A stretch of DNA of 64,000 nt from Canibacter zhoujuaniae (GTDB lineage: Bacteria > Actinomycetota > Actinomycetes > Actinomycetales > Microbacteriaceae): the NCBI RefSeq assembly GCF_011752015.1, contig NZ_JAAIKA010000002.1, forward strand, positions 124,001-188,000, read 5' to 3'. The translations under genes were made by a program, and so were the position numbers. Positions 1 to 10,095 of this stretch are shown in pieces. The notes under the pieces were generated by a model that did not search any database, was not told the origin of the DNA, and worked only from the letters and a program-made list of their open reading frames with translations. The number at the start of each line of letters is the position of its first letter. The stretch's first letter is position 1.

Positions 1-284
1 TTTCTGCTGCTGCTCCAGTAGCAGTTGCTGCTGCACCTGCTGCAGGTGGCGACGCTCCTGCAGCTGAAGAGAAGACCGAGTTTGACGTTGTACTCGAGTC
101 AGACGGCGGCTCAAAGGTTCCAGTTATTAAGGTTGTGCGTGAGCTCACCAGCCTCGGCCTCGGTGAGGCAAAGGCACTCGTAGAGTCAGCTCCAGCAACT
201 GTTCTCGAAGGTGTTAAGAAGGAAGCAGCTGAGGAAGCAAAGACCAAGCTCGAAGAAGCTGGTGCTACCGTTAAGCTTGCTTAA
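1..284 (+). CDS. rplL: 50S ribosomal protein L7/L12, 3' part
   Basis: The window opens inside this gene; about 93 C-terminal codons are present and end in TAA at 282-284. The reading frame begins with an Ala/Pro/Gly-rich hinge and continues into the globular C-terminal domain (TEFDVVLE, then [20 protein letters not shown] and LVESAP, ending in [10 protein letters not shown]). L7/L12 forms the ribosomal stalk that recruits translational GTPases. A strong terminator follows 38 nt after the stop, so rpoB does not follow in the same transcript as it does in many bacteria. Confidence 0.97.
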   Translation, partial: SAAAPVAVAAAPAAGGDAPAAEEKTEFDVVLESDGGSKVPVIKVVRELTSLGLGEAKALVESAPATVLEGVKKEAAEEAKTKLEEAGATVKLA

Positions 285-321
285 GTTCTGTGTTAGTCAC
301 GCGCTCGTCGCGTAACTAACG

Positions 322-366
322 ACGCCCCGGGTTTCCTGTGTGTTGCCCGGGGCGTTTTGTATTGTT
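322..366 (+). terminator. Rho-independent terminator of rplL
   Basis: A perfect 10-bp stem, acgccccggg at 322-331 and its complement at 346-355, encloses a 14-nt loop and is followed by a T-rich run. It ends the ribosomal protein transcript just before the SRP RNA gene. Confidence 0.9.
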
Positions 367-371
367 TCGGG

Positions 372-377
372 TAAACT
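372..377 (+). promoter_or_regulatory. -10 box of the SRP RNA gene
   Basis: TAAACT lies 7 nt before the predicted 5' end of the SRP RNA at 385. No convincing -35 box was seen in the short gap after the rplL terminator. Confidence 0.45.
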
Positions 378-384
378 AAATACC

Positions 385-471
385 GGCTCCTCGTGCGACG
401 TTATCTTGGTTAACTCCCCCAGGGCAGAAATGCAGCAAGGGTACCTGAGCTCTGACGGGTGTGCGAGGGCC
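385..471 (+). ncRNA. ffs: Signal recognition particle RNA (small 4.5S type)
   Basis: The segment gttatcttggttaactcccc followed by caggg, a GAAA-capped helix (gca-gaaa-tgc) and agcaagggt matches the conserved helix 8 of actinobacterial SRP RNA. The strand opposite it (gagctctgacgggtg) closes the internal loops. The ends pair as well: ggctcctcg at 385-393 with cgagggcc at 464-471. A T-rich run (ttttgttt, 473-480) follows as a terminator. The RNA binds Ffh and targets nascent membrane and secreted proteins. The ends are estimated from pairing and may be off by a few nucleotides. In many actinobacteria ffs is near dnaX; here pta-ackA separates them. Confidence 0.85.
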
Positions 472-509
472 GTTTTGTTTCTGTGGAGCTCTTTCTAGAG
501 CACCGCCGC

Positions 510-1721
510 TTATAGGTTTTCGAGAGTCACCGACGAACCTGCCAGGGTGAATGCCTGCCTAGCGATTGCGAGCTCTTCATCGGTGGGGATTACTAAAATT
601 TCAACCTGAGAATCAGCAGCGCTGATACGCCGCGCGCCAGTATTAGGAGCAGCGTTTAATTCAGGATCCAGCTTTAACCCAAAGTTTTCTAACCCGGCGC
701 AAATCAGCTCGCGTGGCAGGCTTGCATTTTCTCCAACGCCAGCGGTGAATACGAGCGTATCCAAGCGACCAAGATCAAGCATATAGGCGCCTATATATTT
801 GCGGACGCGGCGGGCATAGACGCCAAGCGCCAAATTTGCTGCAGCATCTCCGGCAGCTGCGCGCCTAGTGACATCACGCATGTCAGCATCACCTGTCATG
901 CCCAACAGGCCACTGCGTTTATTAAGAATATTGTCAATTTCATCGACGCTGAACCCAGCTACTCGATTGAGATAAAAAATTATTGAGGGATCGAGGTCAC
1001 CGGAGCGTGACCCCATAACAAGCCCTTCAAGCGGCGTCATTCCCATCGAGGTGTTGACAGATTTGCCGTCTTTTACTGCGCAGACACTAGCGCCGTTGCC
1101 GAGGTGCAGCACAATTTGGTTTAGGTCAGCAAGCGGCCGTTTCAGAAAATCAGCTGCCGCCTGCGACACAAACTGGTGACTTGTGCCGTGAAAACCGTAT
1201 CGGCGCACACTGTATTTTTCACTAATTTCCGCATCAATCGCGTAGCTGTATGCGTCTTTAGGCATACTCTGATGAAATGCGGTATCAAACACCGCAACGT
1301 GCGGAGTGTTCGGAAACAGTGCGCGTGCCGCCTGTATGCCCGCGTGCTGGCCGGGATTGTGCAGTGGTGCAAGTGGTGCGAGCGCTAAAATACGTGCAGC
1401 AACCCGATCATCGATTAACGTTGGCGCGATAAACTCTGCGCCACCCTGCACTACACGGTGCCCCACGACCGTTAGCTCGAGATCACCCAGCGGGGCGCCG
1501 GTCGCATCGAATGCCTCGCTCATCGCTGCGAATGCCTGTTCGTGATCCGCAATGGGGAGAGTGCTGTTGTAGGTTTGCGCCCCAGCCCTGTGATTGAGAG
1601 AGGCTGTAGGCTCACCGATCCGCTCTATTAGACCGCTTGCGATGCGTGTTTCAGTGGTGGCATCGATTAGCTGATACTTGAGTGAGGAAGAGCCGCTATT
1701 GACGACAAGAACCGTGCTCAT
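510..1721 (-). CDS. ackA: Acetate kinase
   Basis: This enzyme makes ATP and acetate from acetyl phosphate and ADP, or the reverse; it works in the cytoplasm after phosphotransacetylase. The protein has 403 residues, the usual length. The ASKHA-fold phosphate signatures are present: VVNSGSSSLKYQL near the N-terminus, YGFHGTSH, and LHLGNGASVCAV. By alignment from memory the expected catalytic residues are Asn8, Arg89, Asp146, His178 and Arg239. The ATG at 1719-1721 overlaps the pta stop by 4 nt (ATGA), so the two are translationally coupled. A short inverted repeat (gctct-tttct-agagc type, 488-501) lies after the stop and may end the transcript. Confidence 0.97.
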   Translation of the reverse strand: MSTVLVVNSGSSSLKYQLIDATTETRIASGLIERIGEPTASLNHRAGAQTYNSTLPIADHEQAFAAMSEAFDATGAPLGDLELTVVGHRVVQGGAEFIAPTLIDDRVAARILALAPLAPLHNPGQHAGIQAARALFPNTPHVAVFDTAFHQSMPKDAYSYAIDAEISEKYSVRRYGFHGTSHQFVSQAAADFLKRPLADLNQIVLHLGNGASVCAVKDGKSVNTSMGMTPLEGLVMGSRSGDLDPSIIFYLNRVAGFSVDEIDNILNKRSGLLGMTGDADMRDVTRRAAAGDAAANLALGVYARRVRKYIGAYMLDLGRLDTLVFTAGVGENASLPRELICAGLENFGLKLDPELNAAPNTGARRISAADSQVEILVIPTDEELAIARQAFTLAGSSVTLENL

Positions 1722-3844
1722 TCTGTCTCCCCATTACCGGTTGTAGCCAATCCCGCCTGCACCGCGGTAATCGCGATAGTGTTCACAATATCGACAGTGG
1801 TTGCACCACGAGACAGATCATTAACCGGCTTGTTTAACCCTTGCAAAACCGGGCCGACTGCGATTGCAGCAGCCGAGCGTTGCACCGCTTTATAGGTGTT
1901 GTTACCGGTGTTGAGATCAGGAAAAATAAACACAGTTGCTCGCCCCGCAACCTCAGACCCTGGCAGTTTTGCTGCGCCGGTTGCAGGATCGCTAGCCGCA
2001 TCGTATTGGATCGGGCCTTCGATAAGCAGGTCGGGGCGGCGTTCCTTAGCTAGCTTGGTGGCTGCCCGCACTTTATCAACATCAGCTCCAGAACCCGACT
2101 CGCCGGTTGAGTAGGAGAGCATCGCGATACGCGGCTCAACTCCAAACTGCGCGGCTGTGTCTGCAGAGGAGATTGCAATATCAGCAAGTTGTGCAGCGGT
2201 CGGATCGGGGTTAACCGCACAGTCCCCGTAAACCAACACCCGATCTGCAAGAGCCATGAAGAAAACGCTCGAAACAACAGAGGTGCCCGGTTTTGTTTTA
2301 ATAATCTCGAAGCTTGGTTTAATTGTGTGGGCGGTTGTGTGCGCAGCGCCAGAGACCATTCCGTCTGCCAAACCCATATGCACCATCATCGTGCCGAAGT
2401 AGCTGACATCGGTGACGCGCTCGCGGGCGGTTTCTAGCGTGACGCCTTTGTGCGCACGCAGACGAGCGTATTCAGCAGCAAACTCTTCAACTAGGTCACT
2501 ATTTTCGGGGTTGATGATCGCCACCTTAGACAGGTCTAGACCGAGCTCTCCCGCACGCCGACGCACCTCGGTTTCATCACCAAGAATTGTGAGCTGCGCA
2601 ATGCCGCGAGACAGCGCAGTGCTCGCTGCGCGCAGCACCCGGTCATCGTTGCCCTCAGGAAGCACTATGTGGCTGCTCGTCGCAGACGCCCGCTCAAATA
2701 GGTCGTAGGCAAACATCAGCGGGGTGCGGACGTTTGAAGTATCCACCGCCAGCAAACGCTGCAGCTCGTCAACGTCAACGTGTGAGGTGAACAGCTCATA
2801 AACCGTGTCGAATTTACGCTGTGCGGTCTCTGAGAGAAGACCTCGAGCGCGGACGATAGCCTGCACTGTATCGAAGGTGCCGCTGTTTACACGGATAATC
2901 GGCAGGCTTGATTTGATGCCGTCGAGGAGCCGTTCAACATCGGGCACAAGCGGAAAATCACCGTTCATAACCACAGCAGCGATCGTGGGGAAAGTGGTTG
3001 CTTCGTGCGCCATAACTACCGCTAAGAGGGTTTCACTGCGATCTGCCGGCACAACGATGACGGCGCCCTCTGTGAGACGCCCGAGCACGTGCTCCATGTG
3101 CATGCCGGCGATAACAATGCCGCGAATTTCTCGGTCAAGCAGCTCTGCGTCGCCGCGCACCAGAGTGCCACCAATCGAATTGAGCACTGTTGCAACACTT
3201 GGAGCAACAAGCAGTTCGTTTTCGGGGATTGCCCACACAGGAGAATCCGGCACCTCTTTTTGAACCGTGCTGATGATCTCGTCTAAGGCATTAGCGTCTG
3301 CCCGGTTAATAACAGTCGCGATATGGCGAGCGTGCGCCTCTTTCAGTTGAGTTAACGCGGAATCCACGGTTGAAGCCAGCTCGCGTGGGGTGCGCGCCGG
3401 TAGCTGCCCAAGGGTTTCTAGACCGCTTGCATCGCGCCCTCCGATAACCAGCAGCACCGGAGCGTCCAGATTTGCAGCAATTTTTGCGTTGAAAGCAAAC
3501 TCCGTCGGAGCGGGAATATCTGTATAGTCGGATCCAACAATTACGACCGCGTCACACTTCGACTCAAGTTTCTTATAGCGTGAGACGATTTCCGACAGCG
3601 CTTGCTCAGGATCATTGTGGGCTGCTTCGTAGGTGACGCCGATGCTCTCCTCATAGCTCAAATCGCTGTGCGCGGCAGCGATGAGCAGCTGTAACACCCG
3701 ATCCTTAGTTTCACCAGAGCGGATCAGCGGACGGAAAATACCCACCCGCGGTGTTTGCTTCAGCAGAGAATAGACAACCCCGAGTGCAACAGCGCTTTTT
3801 CCTGATCTGCCATCAACAGCGGTGAGATAAATTCGTGCGGTCAC
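1718..3844 (-). CDS. pta: Phosphate acetyltransferase (long form)
   Basis: The enzyme interconverts acetyl-CoA and acetyl phosphate and is the partner of ackA in overflow metabolism or acetate use. The protein of 708 residues is the long E. coli-like form. An N-terminal BioD-like P-loop domain (AVDGRSGKSAVALG near residue 9) and a middle DRTGG region precede the C-terminal PTA_PTB catalytic domain (from about residue 380: LFERASATSSHIVLPEG, later MVSGAAHTTAHT and SYSTGESGSG). The GTG start at 3842-3844 has no Shine-Dalgarno; a TACCCT box lies 6 nt upstream (3851-3856 on the minus strand), so the message may be leaderless. Confidence 0.96.
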   Translation of the reverse strand: MTARIYLTAVDGRSGKSAVALGVVYSLLKQTPRVGIFRPLIRSGETKDRVLQLLIAAAHSDLSYEESIGVTYEAAHNDPEQALSEIVSRYKKLESKCDAVVIVGSDYTDIPAPTEFAFNAKIAANLDAPVLLVIGGRDASGLETLGQLPARTPRELASTVDSALTQLKEAHARHIATVINRADANALDEIISTVQKEVPDSPVWAIPENELLVAPSVATVLNSIGGTLVRGDAELLDREIRGIVIAGMHMEHVLGRLTEGAVIVVPADRSETLLAVVMAHEATTFPTIAAVVMNGDFPLVPDVERLLDGIKSSLPIIRVNSGTFDTVQAIVRARGLLSETAQRKFDTVYELFTSHVDVDELQRLLAVDTSNVRTPLMFAYDLFERASATSSHIVLPEGNDDRVLRAASTALSRGIAQLTILGDETEVRRRAGELGLDLSKVAIINPENSDLVEEFAAEYARLRAHKGVTLETARERVTDVSYFGTMMVHMGLADGMVSGAAHTTAHTIKPSFEIIKTKPGTSVVSSVFFMALADRVLVYGDCAVNPDPTAAQLADIAISSADTAAQFGVEPRIAMLSYSTGESGSGADVDKVRAATKLAKERRPDLLIEGPIQYDAASDPATGAAKLPGSEVAGRATVFIFPDLNTGNNTYKAVQRSAAAIAVGPVLQGLNKPVNDLSRGATTVDIVNTIAITAVQAGLATTGNGETE

Positions 3845-3937
3845 GCTTTAAGGGTAGCCGAGGTGTCATTAAAAATCATCGTAAATTTGCCTGTTAACAG
3901 CTTCCTTCCGGCCTTAGAAAGTCACAGTTGCGGCCGG

Positions 3938-3943
3938 TACGAT
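3938..3943 (+). promoter_or_regulatory. -10 box of dnaX, leaderless type
   Basis: TACGAT ends 7 nt before the dnaX ATG and no purine-rich ribosome binding site lies between them. A weak -35 candidate (TTAGAA, 3914-3919) stands 18 nt upstream. Confidence 0.5.
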
Positions 3944-3950
3944 AGATGAC

Positions 3951-6107
3951 ATGGCTACCGCACTATACCGACGCTACCGTCCCGAAAATTTCGCTGAGAT
4001 GATCGGGCAACAGCATGTTACTGAGCCGCTGATGGCGGCTTTACGTAACGGTAAAGTGGGTCACGCCTACCTCTTTAGCGGGCCGCGCGGGTGCGGTAAA
4101 ACAACTTCAGCCAGAGTGTTAGCGCGCTGCCTGAACTGCGCTGAGGGGCCGACAGATATGCCGTGCGGTAAGTGTCAGAGCTGTGTTGAGCTCAGCCGCA
4201 CCGGGGGCGGCTCGATTGACGTAGTTGAGATAGACGCTGCAAGCCACGGTGGTGTTGATGACGCCCGCGATTTGCGTGAGCGTGCAACCTATGCGCCAGC
4301 ACGCGACCGCTACAAAATATTCATCATCGATGAAGCTCACATGGTGACATCAGCGGGCTTTAACGCACTGCTAAAAATCGTGGAAGAGCCACCAGAGTAT
4401 TTAAAGTTTATTTTTGCAACCACCGAACCTGAAAAGGTTTTGGGGACGATCCGCTCACGCACGCACCACTATCCGTTTCGGCTTATCGCGCCGGGCACAC
4501 TCGGTGATTATGTGGAACAAATATGCCAGGCTGAGGGCGTAAATTTAGAGCCCGGAGTGCTTTCGCTATTAGTTCGTGCAGGCGGCGGATCTGCGCGCGA
4601 TACCCTCTCAATTCTCGATCAGTTAATCGCCGGTAGTGACGGTGATACGGTTTCTGTGCAGCGTGCAACAGCGCTGCTCGGCTACACGAGCGCAGAGTTG
4701 ATTAATGAAACAGTTTCAGCGCTCGCAGCGCGTGATGCGGCAGCCGCATTCAAGGTGATCGAGCGGGTTATTCAAACCGGGCAAGATCCGCGCCGCTTCA
4801 CCGAAGACCTGCTGAACCGGATGCGCGACCTTATTGTCATCGCCGCAACGAGTGTGGAGGGCGCAGACAGTGTGTTTCGAGGCGAGTCGCAAGACACACT
4901 CACCGCCATGTTCACGCAGGCACAGGCTTTTGCGCCAGCGGAGCTCTCTAACATTGCTGATACGGTGAGTGCGGGTCTGGACAGTATGGGTGGCGCAACC
5001 GCGCCGCGACTGCAGCTTGAGCTGTTAATTGCGCGCGCGCTCGCGGTGCCATCCGGCGGGGCAACCGGGGCTCTTCCCGCCGGTAGCGCTAGCATTCCCG
5101 CAGGCACTGCTGCGCGACAAGATACGCAGGCAGCAGCAGCGACTGCGCCCCTCCAAACCGGCACACCTTTTCCTGCTGCACAGCCTCCGCAGCAGGAAAA
5201 GCAGGCGACGCCGCACTCTGGTGCGTCATCCGCAGGAGAGAGCCTTAATGCGCTCGCCGCTACCCGCGCTTTCTTGGCAGAGAGCGAGCCGGACCGCACT
5301 GCAGAGCCTGCTCCCGAAGCCCAGACATCTGCGGTATCGCCTGAGAATGCCGCAGATGTGCGCGCAAATCTCAAAGCTCAGATGCAGCGAATTGAACAGG
5401 CCCCACCCTCAACTGAGTTTTTGCGTGATACCGCAACAGCACAACCCGAGACAGCCGGCGCAGACCTTGAAGGCGACGCACTCTATGCGGTCTGGGGCGA
5501 AGTGCTTGAAGAACTAGCAGTGGGGGATGAAACCGTTTTTCGTGCCGCAAATCTTGCGGTGCCACTGCGCCTCAAAGAGGAGAAATTTACCGTCGGTTTT
5601 CGTAGCCCCCACGATCTGCAAACCTTTAGGAGTACGGCTGCAACAGCGGTGCGAGACATTCTTGAGGGTGCTCTGGGGTTTACGGTTGGTTTTGTTCCGC
5701 AGCCGGTTGCTGCAGATCATCCAGTGCCTCCGATTCCGGGTATCCGTGACAGCTCCGAGCCTGAGGAGCCTTCTCCCGCGGGTAATTTGGTTACCGCAGA
5801 AGCATTGGTTAAAGCAGCGCTTAACGCGCCCTCAGCTAATGCTGGCAAGATACAGGCAGAGCCCGTTGACTCTGCTGATCCCGCTGAGCAGATAGCTGCA
5901 CCTCAACCACCCGCCACTGACCGCTCACCCGCGATACAGCCCCAACCAGCACAGCAAGAGCAGGCGCAGCACGAGCAGACCCAGCAGCGAGTAGTGACTG
6001 AGAACGAATCTGACGACACGACAGAGAAGGCCAACGCTCTCCCAGATATCGAGCGGTACGGTGAAGCTGTTGTGCGTCAGATCCTGAACCCGACAGTGCT
6101 CGACTAA
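3951..6107 (+). CDS. dnaX: DNA polymerase III subunits gamma/tau
   Basis: The clamp-loader ATPase of the replisome. The N-terminal third is the conserved AAA+ motor: Walker A GPRGCGKTTS (residues 44-53), four zinc-binding cysteines (Cys63, 72, 75, 78), Walker B with IIDEAH (about 125-130), and the sensor 1 region FIFATTEPEKVL. After about residue 370 the protein becomes Ala/Pro/Gln rich and poorly conserved, with a short ordered patch near residues 505-590 that should bind polymerase, as in tau. The length of 718 residues suits a tau-size product; I did not find a convincing frameshift signal for gamma. recR follows 26 nt downstream, without the ybaB gene usually between them. Confidence 0.96.
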   Translation: MATALYRRYRPENFAEMIGQQHVTEPLMAALRNGKVGHAYLFSGPRGCGKTTSARVLARCLNCAEGPTDMPCGKCQSCVELSRTGGGSIDVVEIDAASHGGVDDARDLRERATYAPARDRYKIFIIDEAHMVTSAGFNALLKIVEEPPEYLKFIFATTEPEKVLGTIRSRTHHYPFRLIAPGTLGDYVEQICQAEGVNLEPGVLSLLVRAGGGSARDTLSILDQLIAGSDGDTVSVQRATALLGYTSAELINETVSALAARDAAAAFKVIERVIQTGQDPRRFTEDLLNRMRDLIVIAATSVEGADSVFRGESQDTLTAMFTQAQAFAPAELSNIADTVSAGLDSMGGATAPRLQLELLIARALAVPSGGATGALPAGSASIPAGTAARQDTQAAAATAPLQTGTPFPAAQPPQQEKQATPHSGASSAGESLNALAATRAFLAESEPDRTAEPAPEAQTSAVSPENAADVRANLKAQMQRIEQAPPSTEFLRDTATAQPETAGADLEGDALYAVWGEVLEELAVGDETVFRAANLAVPLRLKEEKFTVGFRSPHDLQTFRSTAATAVRDILEGALGFTVGFVPQPVAADHPVPPIPGIRDSSEPEEPSPAGNLVTAEALVKAALNAPSANAGKIQAEPVDSADPAEQIAAPQPPATDRSPAIQPQPAQQEQAQHEQTQQRVVTENESDDTTEKANALPDIERYGEAVVRQILNPTVLD

Positions 6108-6133
6108 CCCCCGCGTGAAGGTGAAACCAATTT

Positions 6134-6730
6134 ATGTATGACGGCATTATTCAAGAACTTATTGATGAATTCGGTAAATTGCCCGGTATCGGGCCAAAAT
6201 CTGCGCAGCGCATAACCTTCCACGTTGTGCAAACAGAAAGCTACAATCCCAAACGGCTTGGTGAGTTGCTTGCGCAAGTGCGGGATAAGGTCAAGTTTTG
6301 CCGTGTTTGCAAAAACGTCACCGAGGCGGAAGTGTGCAATATTTGTCTCGATGAGCGCCGCGATCCAACCCTAATCTGCGTTGTGGAAGAGCCGAAAGAC
6401 GTTGTGGCGATTGAGCGCACGCGGCAGTTCCGCGGCCGCTATCACGTGCTGGGTGGTGCTATCAGCCCGATCGACGGTATCGGCCCGGACGATTTGAGCA
6501 TCGCAGAACTGATGCAGCGACTCGCAAGCGGTGAGGTGCAGGAAGTTATTATTGCCACCGACCCGAACCTTGAGGGGGAAGCCACTGCCGCCTATCTCTC
6601 GCGGATGCTGAACTCAATGCAGATACCTGTGTCACGTCTCGCATCCGGTCTGCCAGTCGGCGGAGACCTTGAGTTTGCCGATGAAGTAACGCTCGGGCGC
6701 GCATTTGAGGGGCGCACAAAACTGTCCTAA
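6134..6730 (+). CDS. recR: Recombination mediator RecR
   Basis: RecR forms a ring clamp that works with RecO (and RecF) to load RecA on gapped DNA. The protein is 198 residues, the family length. It shows an N-terminal helix-hairpin-helix ([16 protein letters not shown]), a C4 zinc finger (Cys56, 59, 68, 71), and a Toprim domain ([16 protein letters not shown], then [16 protein letters not shown]). A purine-rich gaaggtgaaa lies 5' of the ATG. It is co-directional with dnaX and probably co-transcribed. Confidence 0.97.
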   Translation: MYDGIIQELIDEFGKLPGIGPKSAQRITFHVVQTESYNPKRLGELLAQVRDKVKFCRVCKNVTEAEVCNICLDERRDPTLICVVEEPKDVVAIERTRQFRGRYHVLGGAISPIDGIGPDDLSIAELMQRLASGEVQEVIIATDPNLEGEATAAYLSRMLNSMQIPVSRLASGLPVGGDLEFADEVTLGRAFEGRTKLS

Positions 6731-6795
6731 CAATACACAGTAAATACAGATAAACTGAGTAAGTTAGTCCTCATACTCGCTAGCAAGGAGTTGCA

Positions 6796-8076
6796 GTGGC
6801 ACTTGTTGTGCAGAAGTTCGGTGGTTCGTCAGTTGCTGACGCCGAGAGCATTAAGCGTGTCGCTAAACGCATTGTAGACACTCGACGCGCTGGCAATGAT
6901 GTGGTTGTCGCGGTGAGTGCGATGGGGGACACAACCGACGAGCTACTCGATTTAGCCAATGAGGTGACGCCGATACAAGATCCGCGCGAGCTCGATATGC
7001 TGCTCACCGCCGGAGAACGCATCTCCATGGCGCTGTTGGCGATGGCGATTAAGGCGCAGGGCTTAAACGCAGTATCATTTACCGGCAGCCAGGCTGGCAT
7101 GCTGACCGACGGAAAATACGGGGCGGCAAAGATCGTTAGCGTCACCCCAGGCAGAGTGCAGAAGGCGCTCGAGCAGGGTGCGATTGCGATTGTTGCGGGC
7201 TTCCAAGGGTTTAATCAGGGCACCGGCGATGTCACCACCCTCGGGCGGGGCGGATCAGACACAACCGCGGTTGCTTTGGCTGCTGCTCTAAAAGCAGACG
7301 TTTGTGAAATTTACACCGATGTTGACGGTGTGTTTACAGCGGATCCACGCGTTGTGCCACTGGCGCGCAAACTTGATGCAATAACCAGCGAAGAAATGCT
7401 TGAGCTTGCCGCAGCGGGTGCGAAGGTGCTCCACTTGCGTGCTGTGGAGTTCGCGCGCCGGCACGGTGTGACCTTGCACGTCCGATCATCATTCGCAGGC
7501 CACCAAGGCACTTTTGTTTACGACCCAGAGCAGGGTATCCCGGAAGGAATCACCATGGAAGAGCCAATTATCGCCGGTGTCGCAGCTGAAAAAAATGACG
7601 CAAAAATTACCGTCGTCGGTGTTCCCGATGCACCGGGACTGGCCGCACAGATCTTTACAATCGTCGCTAAGACTAACGCCAACGTTGATATGATCGTGCA
7701 AAATGTTTCACACGCCGCTGAGGTGCCGCGCACGGATATCAGCTTTACTGTGCCAGTAGAGCAGGGGCGCACAGTTGTTAACGCACTGCAGGCAGAGCAG
7801 GAGACGCTCGGTTTTGAAGCACTGCAGTATGACGATCAGATCGCGAAGATCGCACTCGTGGGTGCTGGTATGCGCACAAATTCGGGTGTTTCTGCAAAAC
7901 TGTTCAAGGCACTCTACGAAGCGGGTATTAACATCGAGATGATCTCCACCTCAGAAATCCGTATTTCGGTTGTGACGCGTGCCGACATGCTCGAGGAAGC
8001 GCAGCGTGTTTTGCACACAGCGTTCGGTCTGGATGCCGAAGAAGAAGCTACCGTTTACGCAGGCACCGGCCGCTAA
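6796..8076 (+). CDS. lysC: Aspartokinase (with internal beta-subunit start)
   Basis: The first step of the aspartate family: it phosphorylates aspartate for lysine, diaminopimelate, threonine and methionine synthesis. The GTG start at 6796 has a good ribosome binding site (aaggag, 6785-6790). The 426 residues comprise the kinase domain ([18 protein letters not shown], later [14 protein letters not shown]) and two C-terminal ACT domains that bind feedback effectors. An in-frame ATG at 7555-7557 (codon 254), preceded by ggaagga 6 nt upstream, begins [20 protein letters not shown]. This is the position and sequence type of the beta-subunit start of the alpha2beta2 enzyme of Corynebacterium. asd follows 21 nt downstream. 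Confidence 0.97.
   Translation: MALVVQKFGGSSVADAESIKRVAKRIVDTRRAGNDVVVAVSAMGDTTDELLDLANEVTPIQDPRELDMLLTAGERISMALLAMAIKAQGLNAVSFTGSQAGMLTDGKYGAAKIVSVTPGRVQKALEQGAIAIVAGFQGFNQGTGDVTTLGRGGSDTTAVALAAALKADVCEIYTDVDGVFTADPRVVPLARKLDAITSEEMLELAAAGAKVLHLRAVEFARRHGVTLHVRSSFAGHQGTFVYDPEQGIPEGITMEEPIIAGVAAEKNDAKITVVGVPDAPGLAAQIFTIVAKTNANVDMIVQNVSHAAEVPRTDISFTVPVEQGRTVVNALQAEQETLGFEALQYDDQIAKIALVGAGMRTNSGVSAKLFKALYEAGINIEMISTSEIRISVVTRADMLEEAQRVLHTAFGLDAEEEATVYAGTGR
7555..8076 (+). CDS. lysC: Aspartokinase beta subunit (internal start, in frame)
   Basis: This is the predicted 173-residue product from the internal ATG inside lysC. It contains only the paired ACT regulatory domains. Evidence is the ggaagga ribosome binding site (7542-7548) at 6-nt spacing and the close match to the corynebacterial beta start. 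Whether it is translated here is inference. Confidence 0.6.
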   Translation: MEEPIIAGVAAEKNDAKITVVGVPDAPGLAAQIFTIVAKTNANVDMIVQNVSHAAEVPRTDISFTVPVEQGRTVVNALQAEQETLGFEALQYDDQIAKIALVGAGMRTNSGVSAKLFKALYEAGINIEMISTSEIRISVVTRADMLEEAQRVLHTAFGLDAEEEATVYAGTGR

Positions 8077-10085
<2,009 letters not shown>

Positions 10086-10095
10086 ATGTTTGGTG

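Noticed and set aside
4772-5374. Antisense 200-codon frame in dnaX
   Set aside because: It is a mirror of the Ala/Pro-rich dnaX region, with no start signal or family likeness.
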